From Alphaproteobacteria bacterium (GTDB taxonomy: Bacteria; Myxococcota_A; UBA796; GCA-2862545), in contig JACKER010000014.1 of assembly GCA_020632925.1 (NCBI GenBank), forward strand, positions 62,001 to 126,000: 64,000 bases of DNA, read 5' to 3'. How positions within the stretch are numbered: the first letter of the stretch is position 1; each line of letters opens with the position of its first letter. Under the pieces are notes generated by a model. It had not been told where the DNA came from. It did no database searches and saw nothing but the letters and a program-made list of their open reading frames with translations. A program made the translations under genes and the position numbers. Shown piece by piece: positions 32,488 through 40,863 of the stretch.

Positions 32488-33491
32488 GGTGGGGGCGGCT
32501 GCTGGCCTTCCTGGGCTACGGGGCGGTGCTGCACCTCGCGGCGTCGGGGCTGTACGACGCGCTCGTGACCAGCGGCCACAAGGCCCTGCGCAACGACCGG
32601 GTGTTCCTGGCGGGGCCCGCCGAGGTGGACGTGCTGGTCCTCGGCGACAGCCACCCGCGCACGGGCATCGACGTCCGCTTCCTCGGGCGGGCCTGCGCGA
32701 GCCTGGCGATCGGCGGACAGGACCTCGTGAAGAGCTGGTACCGCTTCCACCAGCTGGTGGAGGAGGGCGACAAGCACGTGGGGACGCTGGTCGTCGGGCT
32801 GGACCCCTCGTCCTTCAGCGCCTGGCGGTCGGACGTGTTCGCGCCGGAGGTCGTGTGGGGGCGGTACGTCGACTTCTGGGAGCTCGGGCGAGAGCAGGGG
32901 GAGCCCCGGAAGTACGTCCAGCCCTGGCTCGAGGCGCACGTCGTGCCGTACGCGGGTGAGCTGCGCACGTTCAACCAGCTGCGCACACGGCGCTTCGGCT
33001 TCGGCGACGACCTCCCGCGAGGCTTCTTCTCGGCGCTCCCGCCGATGGAGCGACGGACGAAGGCGCTGGCGGACGCGAAGGAGCACTTCAAGGACCAGGA
33101 CCTGGCGCACCCGCCGCTGCGCGAGGCCTGGCGGCGGCTCGTGGGTTGGGCCGACGAGCACGGGGTGGCGGTGGTGGCCCTGACGTTCCCGACCACCCCC
33201 GAATACGAGGTGTGGGTGCGGCGCACCGGCGCGCGCGAGAAGATGGAGAGCGAGGTGGCGCGCCCGTTCGTGCAGGCCGATCCCGAGCACCACGTCTGGC
33301 TCGACTGGCACACGCTGTTCGACGCCCACCCCGAGGCCTTCGCCGACAGCAACCACCTCAACGCGGGCGGACGCGCCGTGCTCAGCCGACGCCTGGCCGA
33401 GGAGCTGCGCAGGCGGGGGTGGCTCGGCGACCGCGCGGGAGGCCCGGGCTTCGCGCCCGACGACGACCTGCTGCTCGAGGAGACCCCGTGA
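32484..33491 (+). CDS. SGNH/GDSL-like acyl-esterase or O-acetyltransferase domain protein
   Basis: A 335-aa protein with an N-terminal membrane helix (about residues 6-25) and an SGNH-like domain. The block I motif is LVLGDSHPRT with Ser56, and the catalytic Asp288-x-x-His291 appears as DSNHLNAGG near the C-terminus. Between them are NQLRTRRFGFG and strand/helix alternation typical of the flavodoxin-like SGNH fold. The closest general match I can recall is the DltD/AlgJ-like group that moves acyl groups on surface polymers, with the active site outside the membrane. The start is GTG at 32484, overlapping the previous stop as GTGA. It is coupled in the same way to the M14 peptidase gene. Confidence 0.75.
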   Translation: MRWGRLLAFLGYGAVLHLAASGLYDALVTSGHKALRNDRVFLAGPAEVDVLVLGDSHPRTGIDVRFLGRACASLAIGGQDLVKSWYRFHQLVEEGDKHVGTLVVGLDPSSFSAWRSDVFAPEVVWGRYVDFWELGREQGEPRKYVQPWLEAHVVPYAGELRTFNQLRTRRFGFGDDLPRGFFSALPPMERRTKALADAKEHFKDQDLAHPPLREAWRRLVGWADEHGVAVVALTFPTTPEYEVWVRRTGAREKMESEVARPFVQADPEHHVWLDWHTLFDAHPEAFADSNHLNAGGRAVLSRRLAEELRRRGWLGDRAGGPGFAPDDDLLLEETP

Positions 33492-34423
33492 TCCCGGCGG
33501 ACCTCGGGCCCTGGTGCCAGTCGCCGTCCCTGCGCGAGGAGGTGGACCTCGAGCGCATCGGCGCGTACCGCGGCCTGGGTGAGGTGTTCACCGAGGTCCT
33601 GGAGATCGCCGGCGAGCACACCTCGATCGCGGGCCGCACGTGCGAGGGGCTGCCGCTGGTGCGCGTCGATCTGCCCGGGGAGGAGTCCGACGGGCCGGTC
33701 GCGCTGGTGATCGGCGGCATCCACGCGATGGAGTTCATCGGCGTGGAGGTGGCGCTGGCGCTGTTGCGGCAGCTCGTGCGGGAGCGTGGGCGGCGCCGCG
33801 TCGTCCTGTTCCCGCTGCTCAACCCCGAGGGGTACCTCCGGGCGGAGACGGACCTGCGCGCGGGCCGCCGGCGCTTCGTGCGGTCGAACTCGGTGGGCGT
33901 GGACCTCAACCGCAACTGGCCGACGCACTGGCGCACGACGCGCCTGCCCCAGCGCATCCTGACGTTCCTCGGGTCGGCGGGGAGCGCGCCGCTGTCGGAG
34001 CCCGAGGTCGCGATGGTGGTCGAGGCGATGGCACCCGTGGCCGCCGAACGACGGTTGGAGCGCGCCCTGTCGCTGCACAGCTTCGGCAACAAGCTGCTCG
34101 TGCCCTACGGTGGGCGCTGGCGCCGCCCGCTCGGGTCGGACGCGCACGACGGTCACGCGCTCGAGGTCCGCGCTCGCCTGCGCGACCGGTACCACCTCAC
34201 GACGCCGGCGCGTTGGGTGCCCGGCCTGTTCGCCTACGGCATGGAGCTGGACCACTTCCACGCCTGGGGAGCGGATCCGCTGCTCGTGGAGTGCAGCAGC
34301 GGCGGGCTGTCGCTGACCGACCCCGCGTCCTGGCTGCACCCGTTCCGCTGGTTCAACCCGCCGGACCCGACGCGCCAGGCCGCGGAGCTGGCGGTCGCCC
34401 TGGTGCCCTTCCTCCAGGGCTGA
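33488..34423 (+). CDS. M14-family zinc carboxypeptidase
   Basis: A 311-aa M14 metallopeptidase. The zinc ligands are His79 and Glu82 in GGIHAMEF and His198 in SLHSFGN. The substrate-binding Asn142-Arg143 is in VDLNRNWP, and the catalytic Glu269 is in LLVECSSGG. All are present, so it should be active on C-terminal residues or on peptidoglycan peptides. No signal peptide is visible; the start GTG at 33488 overlaps the previous stop as GTGA. It resembles the succinylglutamate desuccinylase/aspartoacylase-like and carboxypeptidase branches, so a small amide substrate is possible. It is the last gene of the 29.6-34.4 kb operon. Confidence 0.87.
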   Translation: MIPADLGPWCQSPSLREEVDLERIGAYRGLGEVFTEVLEIAGEHTSIAGRTCEGLPLVRVDLPGEESDGPVALVIGGIHAMEFIGVEVALALLRQLVRERGRRRVVLFPLLNPEGYLRAETDLRAGRRRFVRSNSVGVDLNRNWPTHWRTTRLPQRILTFLGSAGSAPLSEPEVAMVVEAMAPVAAERRLERALSLHSFGNKLLVPYGGRWRRPLGSDAHDGHALEVRARLRDRYHLTTPARWVPGLFAYGMELDHFHAWGADPLLVECSSGGLSLTDPASWLHPFRWFNPPDPTRQAAELAVALVPFLQG

Positions 34424-34474
34424 ACCGGGAAGCCGGTGGGTGTATGCTTCGCCTCCCCGCGAAGGAGAGGTCCG

Positions 34475-35695
34475 ATGCCCACCAAGACCAAGCCTGCGAA
34501 CGCCATCGACAAGCTGCTGGAGAGCCTGCCGGAGCGTCGCCCGGAGACGAAGAGCCTGGAGGCCATCCTCGACAAGCTGTCGGAGGAGGATCGGCGGGAG
34601 GCGTACCGCATCCTCTACGGAGACCTCCCAGAGACGCTCACGATCCCCGAAGAGGTCGTGCGGACCGCCGCGGCCAACGACTACGACGTGGCGGCCTGGC
34701 GCTTCGTCGCGGCCCGGGAGCAGCGCCGTCCGCCGCGGGTGGTGCGCGTGGGGGTGATCCAGAACCAGGTGGTCAAGCCCACGACCGCGCCCGTGGACGA
34801 GCAGTACGAGGCCATCGCGGACCGCGTCGAGCTCATGATCGCGGCGGCGGCGGCGATGGGCACGAACGTGCTCGGCCTGCAGGAGGCGTGGACGATGCCG
34901 TTCGCGTTCTGCACGCGCGAGAAGGAGCCGTGGCTCGAGTTCGCGGAGACCGTGGACGGACCCTCGACGCAACGCCTCGCGCGCCTGGCCAAGCGGTACA
35001 ACATGGTCATCGTCTCGCCGATCCTCGAGCGCGACGAGGCGCACGGCGGCACCATCCACAACACCGCCGTCGTCATCGGCAACCGCGGCAACATCATCGG
35101 GACGCACCGCAAGAACCACATCCCCCGCGTCGGCGACTTCAACGAGTCGACCTACTACATGGAGGGGACGGACGGTCACCCGGTGTTCGACACGGAGTTC
35201 GGCAAGGTCGCCATCAACATCTGCTACGGGCGGCACCACCCCCTGAACTGGCTGATGTTCGGCATCAACGGGGCCGAGATCGTGTTCAACCCCTCGGCGA
35301 CCGTCGGGGCCCTGTCCGAGCCGCTCTGGCCGATCGAGGCGCGGTGCGCGGCCATCGCCAACAACTACTTCACGGCGTCGATCAACCGCATCGGCACCGA
35401 GGTCTTTCCGAACGCGTTCACGTCCGGCGACGGGCGGGCCGCGCACCACGACTTCGGCCACTTCTACGGCAGCTCCTACATCACCGCCCCCAACGGGTCG
35501 CGGACCCCGGGGCTGTCGCGCGTCCGCGACGGCGTGCTGGTCAGCGAGATCGATCTGAACCACTGCCGCCAGGTGCGCGACAAGTGGGGCTTCCAGATGA
35601 CGGGTCGCATCGAGGAGTACGCCGCCTGGCTGACCGAGGCCGCCAAGCCCGGCTTCCGGCCGCAGGTGATCCCGGATCGCGGGTCCGATGCCTGA
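34475..35695 (+). CDS. Beta-ureidopropionase (nitrilase superfamily)
   Basis: A 406-aa carbon-nitrogen hydrolase strikingly like animal beta-ureidopropionase (UPB1), which cleaves N-carbamoyl-beta-alanine in pyrimidine breakdown. The catalytic triad is Glu137 (LQEAW), Lys213 (HRKNHIPR) and Cys250 (NICYGRHHP). The UPB1-like blocks LNWLMFGINGAEIVFNPSAT and LWPIEARCAAIANNYF follow. An N-terminal extension of about 85 residues (helical, with KLLESLPERR) also matches the eukaryotic-type architecture. AAGGAGAGG precedes the ATG by 5 bases, and a TATGCT at about 34443 may be a -10 element. No dihydropyrimidinase or dehydrogenase gene is nearby. Its end overlaps the next gene by 8 bp. Confidence 0.92.
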   Translation: MPTKTKPANAIDKLLESLPERRPETKSLEAILDKLSEEDRREAYRILYGDLPETLTIPEEVVRTAAANDYDVAAWRFVAAREQRRPPRVVRVGVIQNQVVKPTTAPVDEQYEAIADRVELMIAAAAAMGTNVLGLQEAWTMPFAFCTREKEPWLEFAETVDGPSTQRLARLAKRYNMVIVSPILERDEAHGGTIHNTAVVIGNRGNIIGTHRKNHIPRVGDFNESTYYMEGTDGHPVFDTEFGKVAINICYGRHHPLNWLMFGINGAEIVFNPSATVGALSEPLWPIEARCAAIANNYFTASINRIGTEVFPNAFTSGDGRAAHHDFGHFYGSSYITAPNGSRTPGLSRVRDGVLVSEIDLNHCRQVRDKWGFQMTGRIEEYAAWLTEAAKPGFRPQVIPDRGSDA

Positions 35696-36668
35696 CCTGC
35701 GCGGCGTGTGGCCGGCGCTGCTCGTGGGCTGCGCCGCGCACCTCGGGCCGCCGACCGAGCCTCCGCCGAAGGACGAGGGCGTGGGGGCCACGGTCGCCCG
35801 CGCCTGCTGGGTGGAGTACGCCCGCGACGTGATGCCGGGCAAGCTCGCGGTCGCGCACCGGGGGCAGCCCGAGGACCAGGACAGCACGCAGTCCGGCCTG
35901 CTGATCACCGGGGAGGGCGGCACCTTCCTCATCGACGGCGGGATGGCGGTCGATCTCGCGCACGAGGTCGAGGGCGTGCACGGCCTGCCCCGGTACTTCC
36001 TGAACCGCGCCTCCAAGACCTGGGATCGCCTCCAGACCCCGGTGGAGGCGGTGACGTCGACCGGCACCGACCCCGCGTCGCTCACGGCGGCGCTCCCGAC
36101 CCACGGCCACTTCGACCACCTGGGCGGGCTGCTCGATCTGCCCGATGTCCCCGTGTGGATGCCGGAGCCCGAGATCGAGGTGGCCCGGCGGTCCGCGGCC
36201 GGTGAGCGCGAAGGCACCACCCCCAACGACGCGATCGGCGTGCTCCCGCGCGCGGTGTCGCTGTCGATGGACGGCCCTGGCGCCTGGTCCTGGTCGTCGG
36301 GGCACGATCTGATGGGCGACGGCAGCGTCCTCGTCGTGCCGCTGCCCGGTCACACGCCCGGCAGCGTGGGGATCCGGGTCGCGCTTCCCGACGGCCGCGA
36401 GGTCTTCCTGGTGGGCGACGCGGTCTGGCTCCGCGAGGGGTACGAGGAGCGGGAGCCCAAGAGCTGGCTCGCGAGCCGGTTCGTGGACGACGACGTCGAT
36501 GCCGCCGGGGTCCAGGTCGCGCGCCTCTGGGCGCTCCACCAGGCGCTCCCGGACGTGCTCATCCTGCCCGCCCACGACCGGCGGGCGTGGCTCGAAGCGT
36601 TCGGATCGCCGGGGTGTGTGGGAGATCCTCCGACGCCCGGTCCGGAGCCAACGACAGCGCCAGGGTGA
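35688..36668 (+). CDS. Metallo-beta-lactamase-fold lipoprotein
   Basis: A 326-aa protein of the MBL hydrolase superfamily. The leader ends in LLVGC (lipobox, Cys15). The metal-binding HxHxDH motif is His139, His141, Asp143 and His144 in THGHFDHLGG. Further ligand regions are the PLPGHTPGS histidine and the GDAVW aspartate, and a last one, ILPAHDRRAW. All expected metal ligands are present. It is likely an envelope-anchored esterase, lactonase or phosphodiesterase; the class cannot be fixed. The start overlaps the ureidopropionase stop by 8 bp. The last 110 bp overlap the opposing histidine-kinase gene; the overlapping tail is Pro/Gly-rich and probably not structural. Confidence 0.85.
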   Translation: MPDLRGVWPALLVGCAAHLGPPTEPPPKDEGVGATVARACWVEYARDVMPGKLAVAHRGQPEDQDSTQSGLLITGEGGTFLIDGGMAVDLAHEVEGVHGLPRYFLNRASKTWDRLQTPVEAVTSTGTDPASLTAALPTHGHFDHLGGLLDLPDVPVWMPEPEIEVARRSAAGEREGTTPNDAIGVLPRAVSLSMDGPGAWSWSSGHDLMGDGSVLVVPLPGHTPGSVGIRVALPDGREVFLVGDAVWLREGYEEREPKSWLASRFVDDDVDAAGVQVARLWALHQALPDVLILPAHDRRAWLEAFGSPGCVGDPPTPGPEPTTAPG

Positions 36669-38388
36669 ACGTCGAGCCGACGCCGGGCGCGCTCTCGACC
36701 GTCAGGTCACCCGCCATGCGGCGCGCCAGCTCACGGGACAGCGCGAGGCCCAGCCCGGTCCCGCCGTATTCCGCGTGACCGGCCCGGTGCACCTGCTCGA
36801 AGCGACGGAACAAGCGGGATACCTGCTCTCCGTCCATGCCCACCCCGGTGTCGCGGACCGACACCCGCGCGAGGCCGTCGGACACCTCCGCCAGCAGGTC
36901 GATGCGGCCGTTCTCCGTGAACTTGTTCGCGTTCGACAACAGGTTCAGGAGGATCTGGCGGATGCGCACCGCGTCGCCTCGCACGACCAGGGCCGCGGTG
37001 CGCACGGTCAGCGTGTTCCCTCGCTGCTCGGCGAGCACCGCCACCGCCTCGGTCAGCTCCTCCAGCACCTCGTCGAGCGCGACCGTCTCCTCGCGGACCT
37101 CGAGCCGGCCCGCGTCGAGCTTGGACAGATCGAGCACGTCGTCGAGGAGGCGGAGGAGGTACCGGCCGGACTGCACGATGCGCTGCAGCTCCTCCTGCTC
37201 CCCGCCTCGCTCCTCCTCGAGCAGCTCGGCGTACCCGATGATCGCGTTGAGGGGGGTGCGGAGCTCGTGGCTCATGTTGGCGAGGAAGGTGCTCTTGGCC
37301 CGGCTCGCACCCTCTGCCGCGTGTCGCGCCTCGATCGCTTCCTCTCGCGCGGCCACCAGCTGCCGCTCGGTCTGACGCAGCTCGCGGACGTCGGTGAGGA
37401 CCACCACGACGACGGGGCGTCCCCGGTGCAGCAGGGGCGCGAAGGACGCCAGCGCAGGCACGCCGCCGAGCTCGAGCGGGATCCCTCGGGAGGCCTCGCC
37501 CGTGAGCGCGCGTTCCGCCCCGGCCCGAAGGGGGCTGTCCTCGGGGAGCGGCGCCCCGAGCCGCTGGTCGCCCAGGCCGAACGAGCGCAGGGCGTGGCGG
37601 TTGGCGTACAGCACGCACCCGAGCCGATCGACGACGAGGAGCCCCTCGGACAGCTCGTCCATGGCCGGCCGAGCGCTGTCCTCGATGGAGAAGTCGAGGA
37701 GGCCGTGGCGGTGGATCGCGAGGACGAGGCAGGTGTGGAACACCGGGATCGTGACGTGGTACAGCGGCCACTCGGTCAGCCGGCCCACCACCGCGAAGGC
37801 GCCCACCATCGGCATCAGCAGGCCGATCGCCACGAGGTGGGCCGCGTGGCGCCTCACCGGGTGCTTCCGCCAGCGCCAGACGTAGTGCGAGGCGAAGCCC
37901 AGCAGGGCGATGATGGTGATCCCGCCGTAGAGGCGTTGCAGCGTGTCGGGGAGCCCCGGGACGGGCTGGAGCGAGCGGCCGAGCAGCGGGTGGGGGAAGA
38001 CCTCGGGGTGGATCGCGCCGCAGAGGTGGGCGCTGACGATGGCCAGGACGCCACCGTACAGGGCCATCAGGGGCAGGGGCCTACGTGCCAGCGGCGACTG
38101 ATCGAGCAGGGCCATGAAGTGCAGGCCGGTGGCCGCCATGAGCGAGGAGGACCACGCGAGCGCGCGGTTCCAGGCGATTGCCCCGTCGTCGGTGGCGGCG
38201 AGCGCCGGGAGCAGGCTCTGCAGCTGGTATGCGACGGTCGCCATCACCGAGACCAGGAACGCGACCACGGTGGCGTCCTTGGGCAACGTTCGCAACGACG
38301 CCAGGCCGATCGTCGTCGACAGCGCGGCCGGGACACCCAGCAGCAGCAGGAGGACGGGTCGGGAGGTGGGGTCGAGCGTCAGGTCCAC
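36559..38388 (-). CDS. Seven-TM sensor histidine kinase
   Basis: A 609-aa kinase. The N-terminal 230 residues form about seven membrane helices (LLLLLGVPAALSTTIGL, ATVVAFLVSVMATVAYQL, LYGGVLAIVSAHLCG and others), of the 7TM sensor type. A PAS-like domain follows (about 240-340, LLVVDRLGCVLYANR). The HisKA domain has the phospho-acceptor His374 in FLANMSHELRTPLNAIIGY. The HATPase domain has NLLSNANKFTENG, DTGVGM and GGTGLGLALS. No receiver domain is fused and no response regulator gene adjoins. The start is GTG at 38388, because longer versions would overlap the divergent gene at 38483. The C-terminal tail overlaps the MBL gene by 110 bp on the other strand. Confidence 0.92.
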   Translation of the reverse strand: MDLTLDPTSRPVLLLLLGVPAALSTTIGLASLRTLPKDATVVAFLVSVMATVAYQLQSLLPALAATDDGAIAWNRALAWSSSLMAATGLHFMALLDQSPLARRPLPLMALYGGVLAIVSAHLCGAIHPEVFPHPLLGRSLQPVPGLPDTLQRLYGGITIIALLGFASHYVWRWRKHPVRRHAAHLVAIGLLMPMVGAFAVVGRLTEWPLYHVTIPVFHTCLVLAIHRHGLLDFSIEDSARPAMDELSEGLLVVDRLGCVLYANRHALRSFGLGDQRLGAPLPEDSPLRAGAERALTGEASRGIPLELGGVPALASFAPLLHRGRPVVVVVLTDVRELRQTERQLVAAREEAIEARHAAEGASRAKSTFLANMSHELRTPLNAIIGYAELLEEERGGEQEELQRIVQSGRYLLRLLDDVLDLSKLDAGRLEVREETVALDEVLEELTEAVAVLAEQRGNTLTVRTAALVVRGDAVRIRQILLNLLSNANKFTENGRIDLLAEVSDGLARVSVRDTGVGMDGEQVSRLFRRFEQVHRAGHAEYGGTGLGLALSRELARRMAGDLTVESAPGVGSTFTLALSLAPDRASEDLPHTPAIRTLRATPAGRGRAG

Positions 38389-38482
38389 GAGATGGGTGTC
38401 CTCCCGGATCCGCCGCGCCGGGGACCCGGATGACCGATGATACGGATCGACGACCGCTGGGTGCAGGTCGGGGAGGCGGACC

Positions 38483-39205
38483 GTGGTCGGTTGGGTGACG
38501 CTCGCGCTGGCGAACCCCGATCCCCCCGTGATCCCGCCCGCTTCCACGGAGCTCGTGCTCACGGTGGTCCCGACCGCGGATGCGAGCGAAGGCCAGCTGA
38601 CGCGATGGACGCGGGGCGACAGCGGCGCCTGGGCCCGGATGGGGAGCGCGGTCCGCGTCCGGCTGGGAGCGGACGGCACGGCCTGGGGGAGGGGACTGCA
38701 CCCGGCGCAGCCCGGCCGACAGAAGCAGGAGGGGGACGATCGAGCGCCGGCGGGCGTGTTCGCGCTGGGCGACGCCTGGGGCTACGCCGCCGGAGCACCG
38801 CCGACGTGGACCTGGCCCTACCACGCGACCGGCCCGCGCGATCTGTGGGTCGAGGACCCCGGCTTCCCGCACTACAACGAGCACCTGCTGGTCGAGGGGG
38901 ACCGGCCGTTGGTCGACTGGGAGGCGGCGTCCGTGATGCGGGCCCGCGATCCGTCTCACGCCCTCAAGGTGTTCGTGGCCCACAACGCTCCGCCCGACGC
39001 CGTGCCGGGAGCAGGGTCCGCGATCTTCCTGCACATCTGGCGTGACGACGGCGCCCGGGCGACCGCCGGCTGCACGTCGATGGCCCGGCCCGACCTCGAG
39101 GAGCTGGTGGGGTGGCTCGATCCCGCCGCCCACCCCGTCTACGTCCTGCTCCCGGCCGACGATCTGGCCCGGCTCGGCCCCACCTGGGGCCTGCCGACCC
39201 CCTGA
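38483..39205 (+). CDS. L,D-transpeptidase (YkuD-type) family protein
   Basis: A 240-aa exported protein with a very short leader (MVGWVTLALA, cut before NPDPP). The catalytic site is the YkuD-type His184 (FLHIWR) and Cys197 in TAGCTSM; the substrate-side signature GDDRAPAGVFALG is also present. Such enzymes cross-link peptidoglycan or attach proteins to it. The start is GTG at 38483 with GGGAGG 6-7 bases upstream, divergent from the kinase gene (94 bp between starts). It is convergent with the arylsulfotransferase-like gene, 10 bp away. Residues are intact, so it is probably active; the target (wall or outer-membrane lipoprotein) is unknown. Confidence 0.85.
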   Translation: MVGWVTLALANPDPPVIPPASTELVLTVVPTADASEGQLTRWTRGDSGAWARMGSAVRVRLGADGTAWGRGLHPAQPGRQKQEGDDRAPAGVFALGDAWGYAAGAPPTWTWPYHATGPRDLWVEDPGFPHYNEHLLVEGDRPLVDWEAASVMRARDPSHALKVFVAHNAPPDAVPGAGSAIFLHIWRDDGARATAGCTSMARPDLEELVGWLDPAAHPVYVLLPADDLARLGPTWGLPTP

Positions 39206-39215
39206 GGCGCCGCGG

Positions 39216-40748
39216 TCAGTTCCAGTCGTCGAGCGAGTACCAGCGCACGCCCTGGCGCGGGCTCCAGCCGCCGCCGCCGTTGTTGCGGCAGTTGGCCTCG
39301 CCCTCCCAGATCTGGTTGCCGGTGGCCTGGTCGTACTCGCGCACGAACCTGGAGAGGCAGGCGACGACGGCGTTCCCGGTGGTGGTGTCCATCGCCGTGC
39401 CCTGGGCGCCACAGCTCGGCTCGTGCGTGGCGTAGGCCGCGTCCACCGTGGCGGTCATCGTGTTGTCGTCCACGTCGATCACCAGTGCCCGACCGTGATC
39501 GTTGTCCAGCAGCATGTACCGGCCGTCGTGGCGCTGGTGGAAGCTGTGCTGTCCGCCGAAGGAGTCGGCTCCCCCGATCCGTGACCAGTCGATGGTGATG
39601 TCGTTGCCCATGCCCGTGCTGCGACCCGTCCCGCTCATGACCCAGATCTTCTCGCCGAAGTTCGGCGACTGCGGGTCGTGCGTGTCGATCTTGGCGACCG
39701 AGTCCCGGTTGAGCCAGGACTGGAGGAGGTTGCCGTCGTCGTCGAGGTAGTCGCTGTTGCAGTGGAGGTAGTCCCCGCTCGCGCCGCCGGGGATGCTGAA
39801 GTGGTCCTCCGGGTGCCAGACATAGACCTCGTTGCCGGTCTGATCGAGGAAGGCCACCGCGTCGACCGTCAGGCCACCACCCTGGGCATCCTGGTAGTTG
39901 CTGACGTAGATCCCGTTCTTCTCGTGGACGTCGTGGTTCAGGTTGCAGCATCCCGGATAGTTCACCGCGAAGCGCGTGAGGTCGTTGCCCATCAGGTCCA
40001 CCTCGACGATGTGCCCGTTGGTGTTCCCGATGATCGTGTGCCGATCGGTGTACCGCACCATGTAGAGCATCCCGAGCTCACCCTGCGGATCGAGGTCGTG
40101 GTACCAGACCAGGTCGCCCGTCTCGGTGTCGTAGATGGTGGCGACCGCGTCCGTCGTGCACGGTGCCTCGGTGCCGATGAGGCCCATGGTGGAGGTGCCG
40201 GTCACGTTGAGCCAGCTGCCGACCGAGGTGGGCGGCGTGCCGGTCTGGACGGAGCCCGTCTGCGGCATCACCGTCGGGTACGCCACCGCGGTGATCTCCA
40301 CGTCGTACGCCTTGTCGGGCGCCATGAAGTAGACGGGGACGTCGTGGTTGGCGGCCACGGCGTCGCTCGTGTGGATGCGGGTCGGGCCGAGGCCGTCCCG
40401 GCGCCAGAACTTCACCTGGACGGGCTGCGGCGGATCGACGGTGATGGCGCAGCTGTATCGCAGCGGGTTGCTGGTCGGCTGGCAGTTCGTGGTGAGGGAG
40501 GTGGGCGGGCCGTAGCCGGCGGTGCCGGTGTCCGCGGTGTCGGCGTCGGCATCGCTGTCGGCGTCGGTGTCCGTGTCGCTGTCGGTGTCCGCGTCGGTGT
40601 CGCTGTCGGTGTCCGCGTCGGTGTCGCTGTCGCTGTCCGCGTCGGCGTCGGCGTCCGCATCGGCGGTGTCGGCGTCCGCGTCGGTGGTGGGGTCGTCCTT
40701 GGTGCCGCAAGCCGACAAGGCGAGCAGCGCGAGCAGGGAGCGCATCAT
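39216..40748 (-). CDS. Arylsulfotransferase-fold lipoprotein with Asp-rich linker
   Basis: A 510-aa lipoprotein: leader MMRSLLALLALSAC, then a 53-residue Asp/Thr/Ser/Ala repeat (residues 23-75), a small beta domain and a large ASST-type propeller (NLNHDVHEKNGIYVSNYQ, HCNSDYLDDDGNLLQSWLNR, GGQHSFHQRHDGRYMLLDND). The HDV and HCNSDY segments correspond to histidine-bearing blades in the arylsulfotransferase family. It is a second ASST-like protein in the window, only distantly related to the one at 29.6 kb. The acidic linker may bind calcium or act as a flexible surface stalk; proteins with such linkers are frequent in myxobacteria. The enzymatic role is uncertain. The start is the first of two ATGs. 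Confidence 0.82.
   Translation of the reverse strand: MMRSLLALLALSACGTKDDPTTDADADTADADADADADSDSDTDADTDSDTDADTDSDTDTDADSDADADTADTGTAGYGPPTSLTTNCQPTSNPLRYSCAITVDPPQPVQVKFWRRDGLGPTRIHTSDAVAANHDVPVYFMAPDKAYDVEITAVAYPTVMPQTGSVQTGTPPTSVGSWLNVTGTSTMGLIGTEAPCTTDAVATIYDTETGDLVWYHDLDPQGELGMLYMVRYTDRHTIIGNTNGHIVEVDLMGNDLTRFAVNYPGCCNLNHDVHEKNGIYVSNYQDAQGGGLTVDAVAFLDQTGNEVYVWHPEDHFSIPGGASGDYLHCNSDYLDDDGNLLQSWLNRDSVAKIDTHDPQSPNFGEKIWVMSGTGRSTGMGNDITIDWSRIGGADSFGGQHSFHQRHDGRYMLLDNDHGRALVIDVDDNTMTATVDAAYATHEPSCGAQGTAMDTTTGNAVVACLSRFVREYDQATGNQIWEGEANCRNNGGGGWSPRQGVRWYSLDDWN
40524..40682 (-). repeat. Asp-rich codon repeat (minisatellite)
   Basis: Within the lipoprotein gene, 53 codons alternate GAC with GCC/ACC/AGC-type codons, giving Asp-Ala, Asp-Ser and Asp-Thr dipeptides. 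The DNA reads as near-repeats of GTCGGCGTC/GTGTCGCTG on the plus strand. Repeat length stays in frame in units of 3, so slippage would change linker length without frameshift. Confidence 0.85.
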
Positions 40749-40863
40749 GGTGGACCTCGTGGCGGCGGTTTCTCCGAGTGTACCGCGAGCGGTTCGGCCC
40801 TTCGTGAAGCCCTGGTCAAGGACCGGTGGCGTTCGTCGAGCAGAACCGATTATGTGTCCGCCC
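40749..40863. promoter_or_regulatory. Divergent intergenic region
   Basis: This 115-bp gap separates the ASST-type lipoprotein (minus) and the membrane-anchored Pro/Arg-rich protein (plus). A plus-strand TTATGT at about 40848 lies a few bases from the ATG at 40852 and 16 bases from the ATG at 40864 and could be a -10 element. No clear operator or -35 is visible. Confidence 0.3.
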
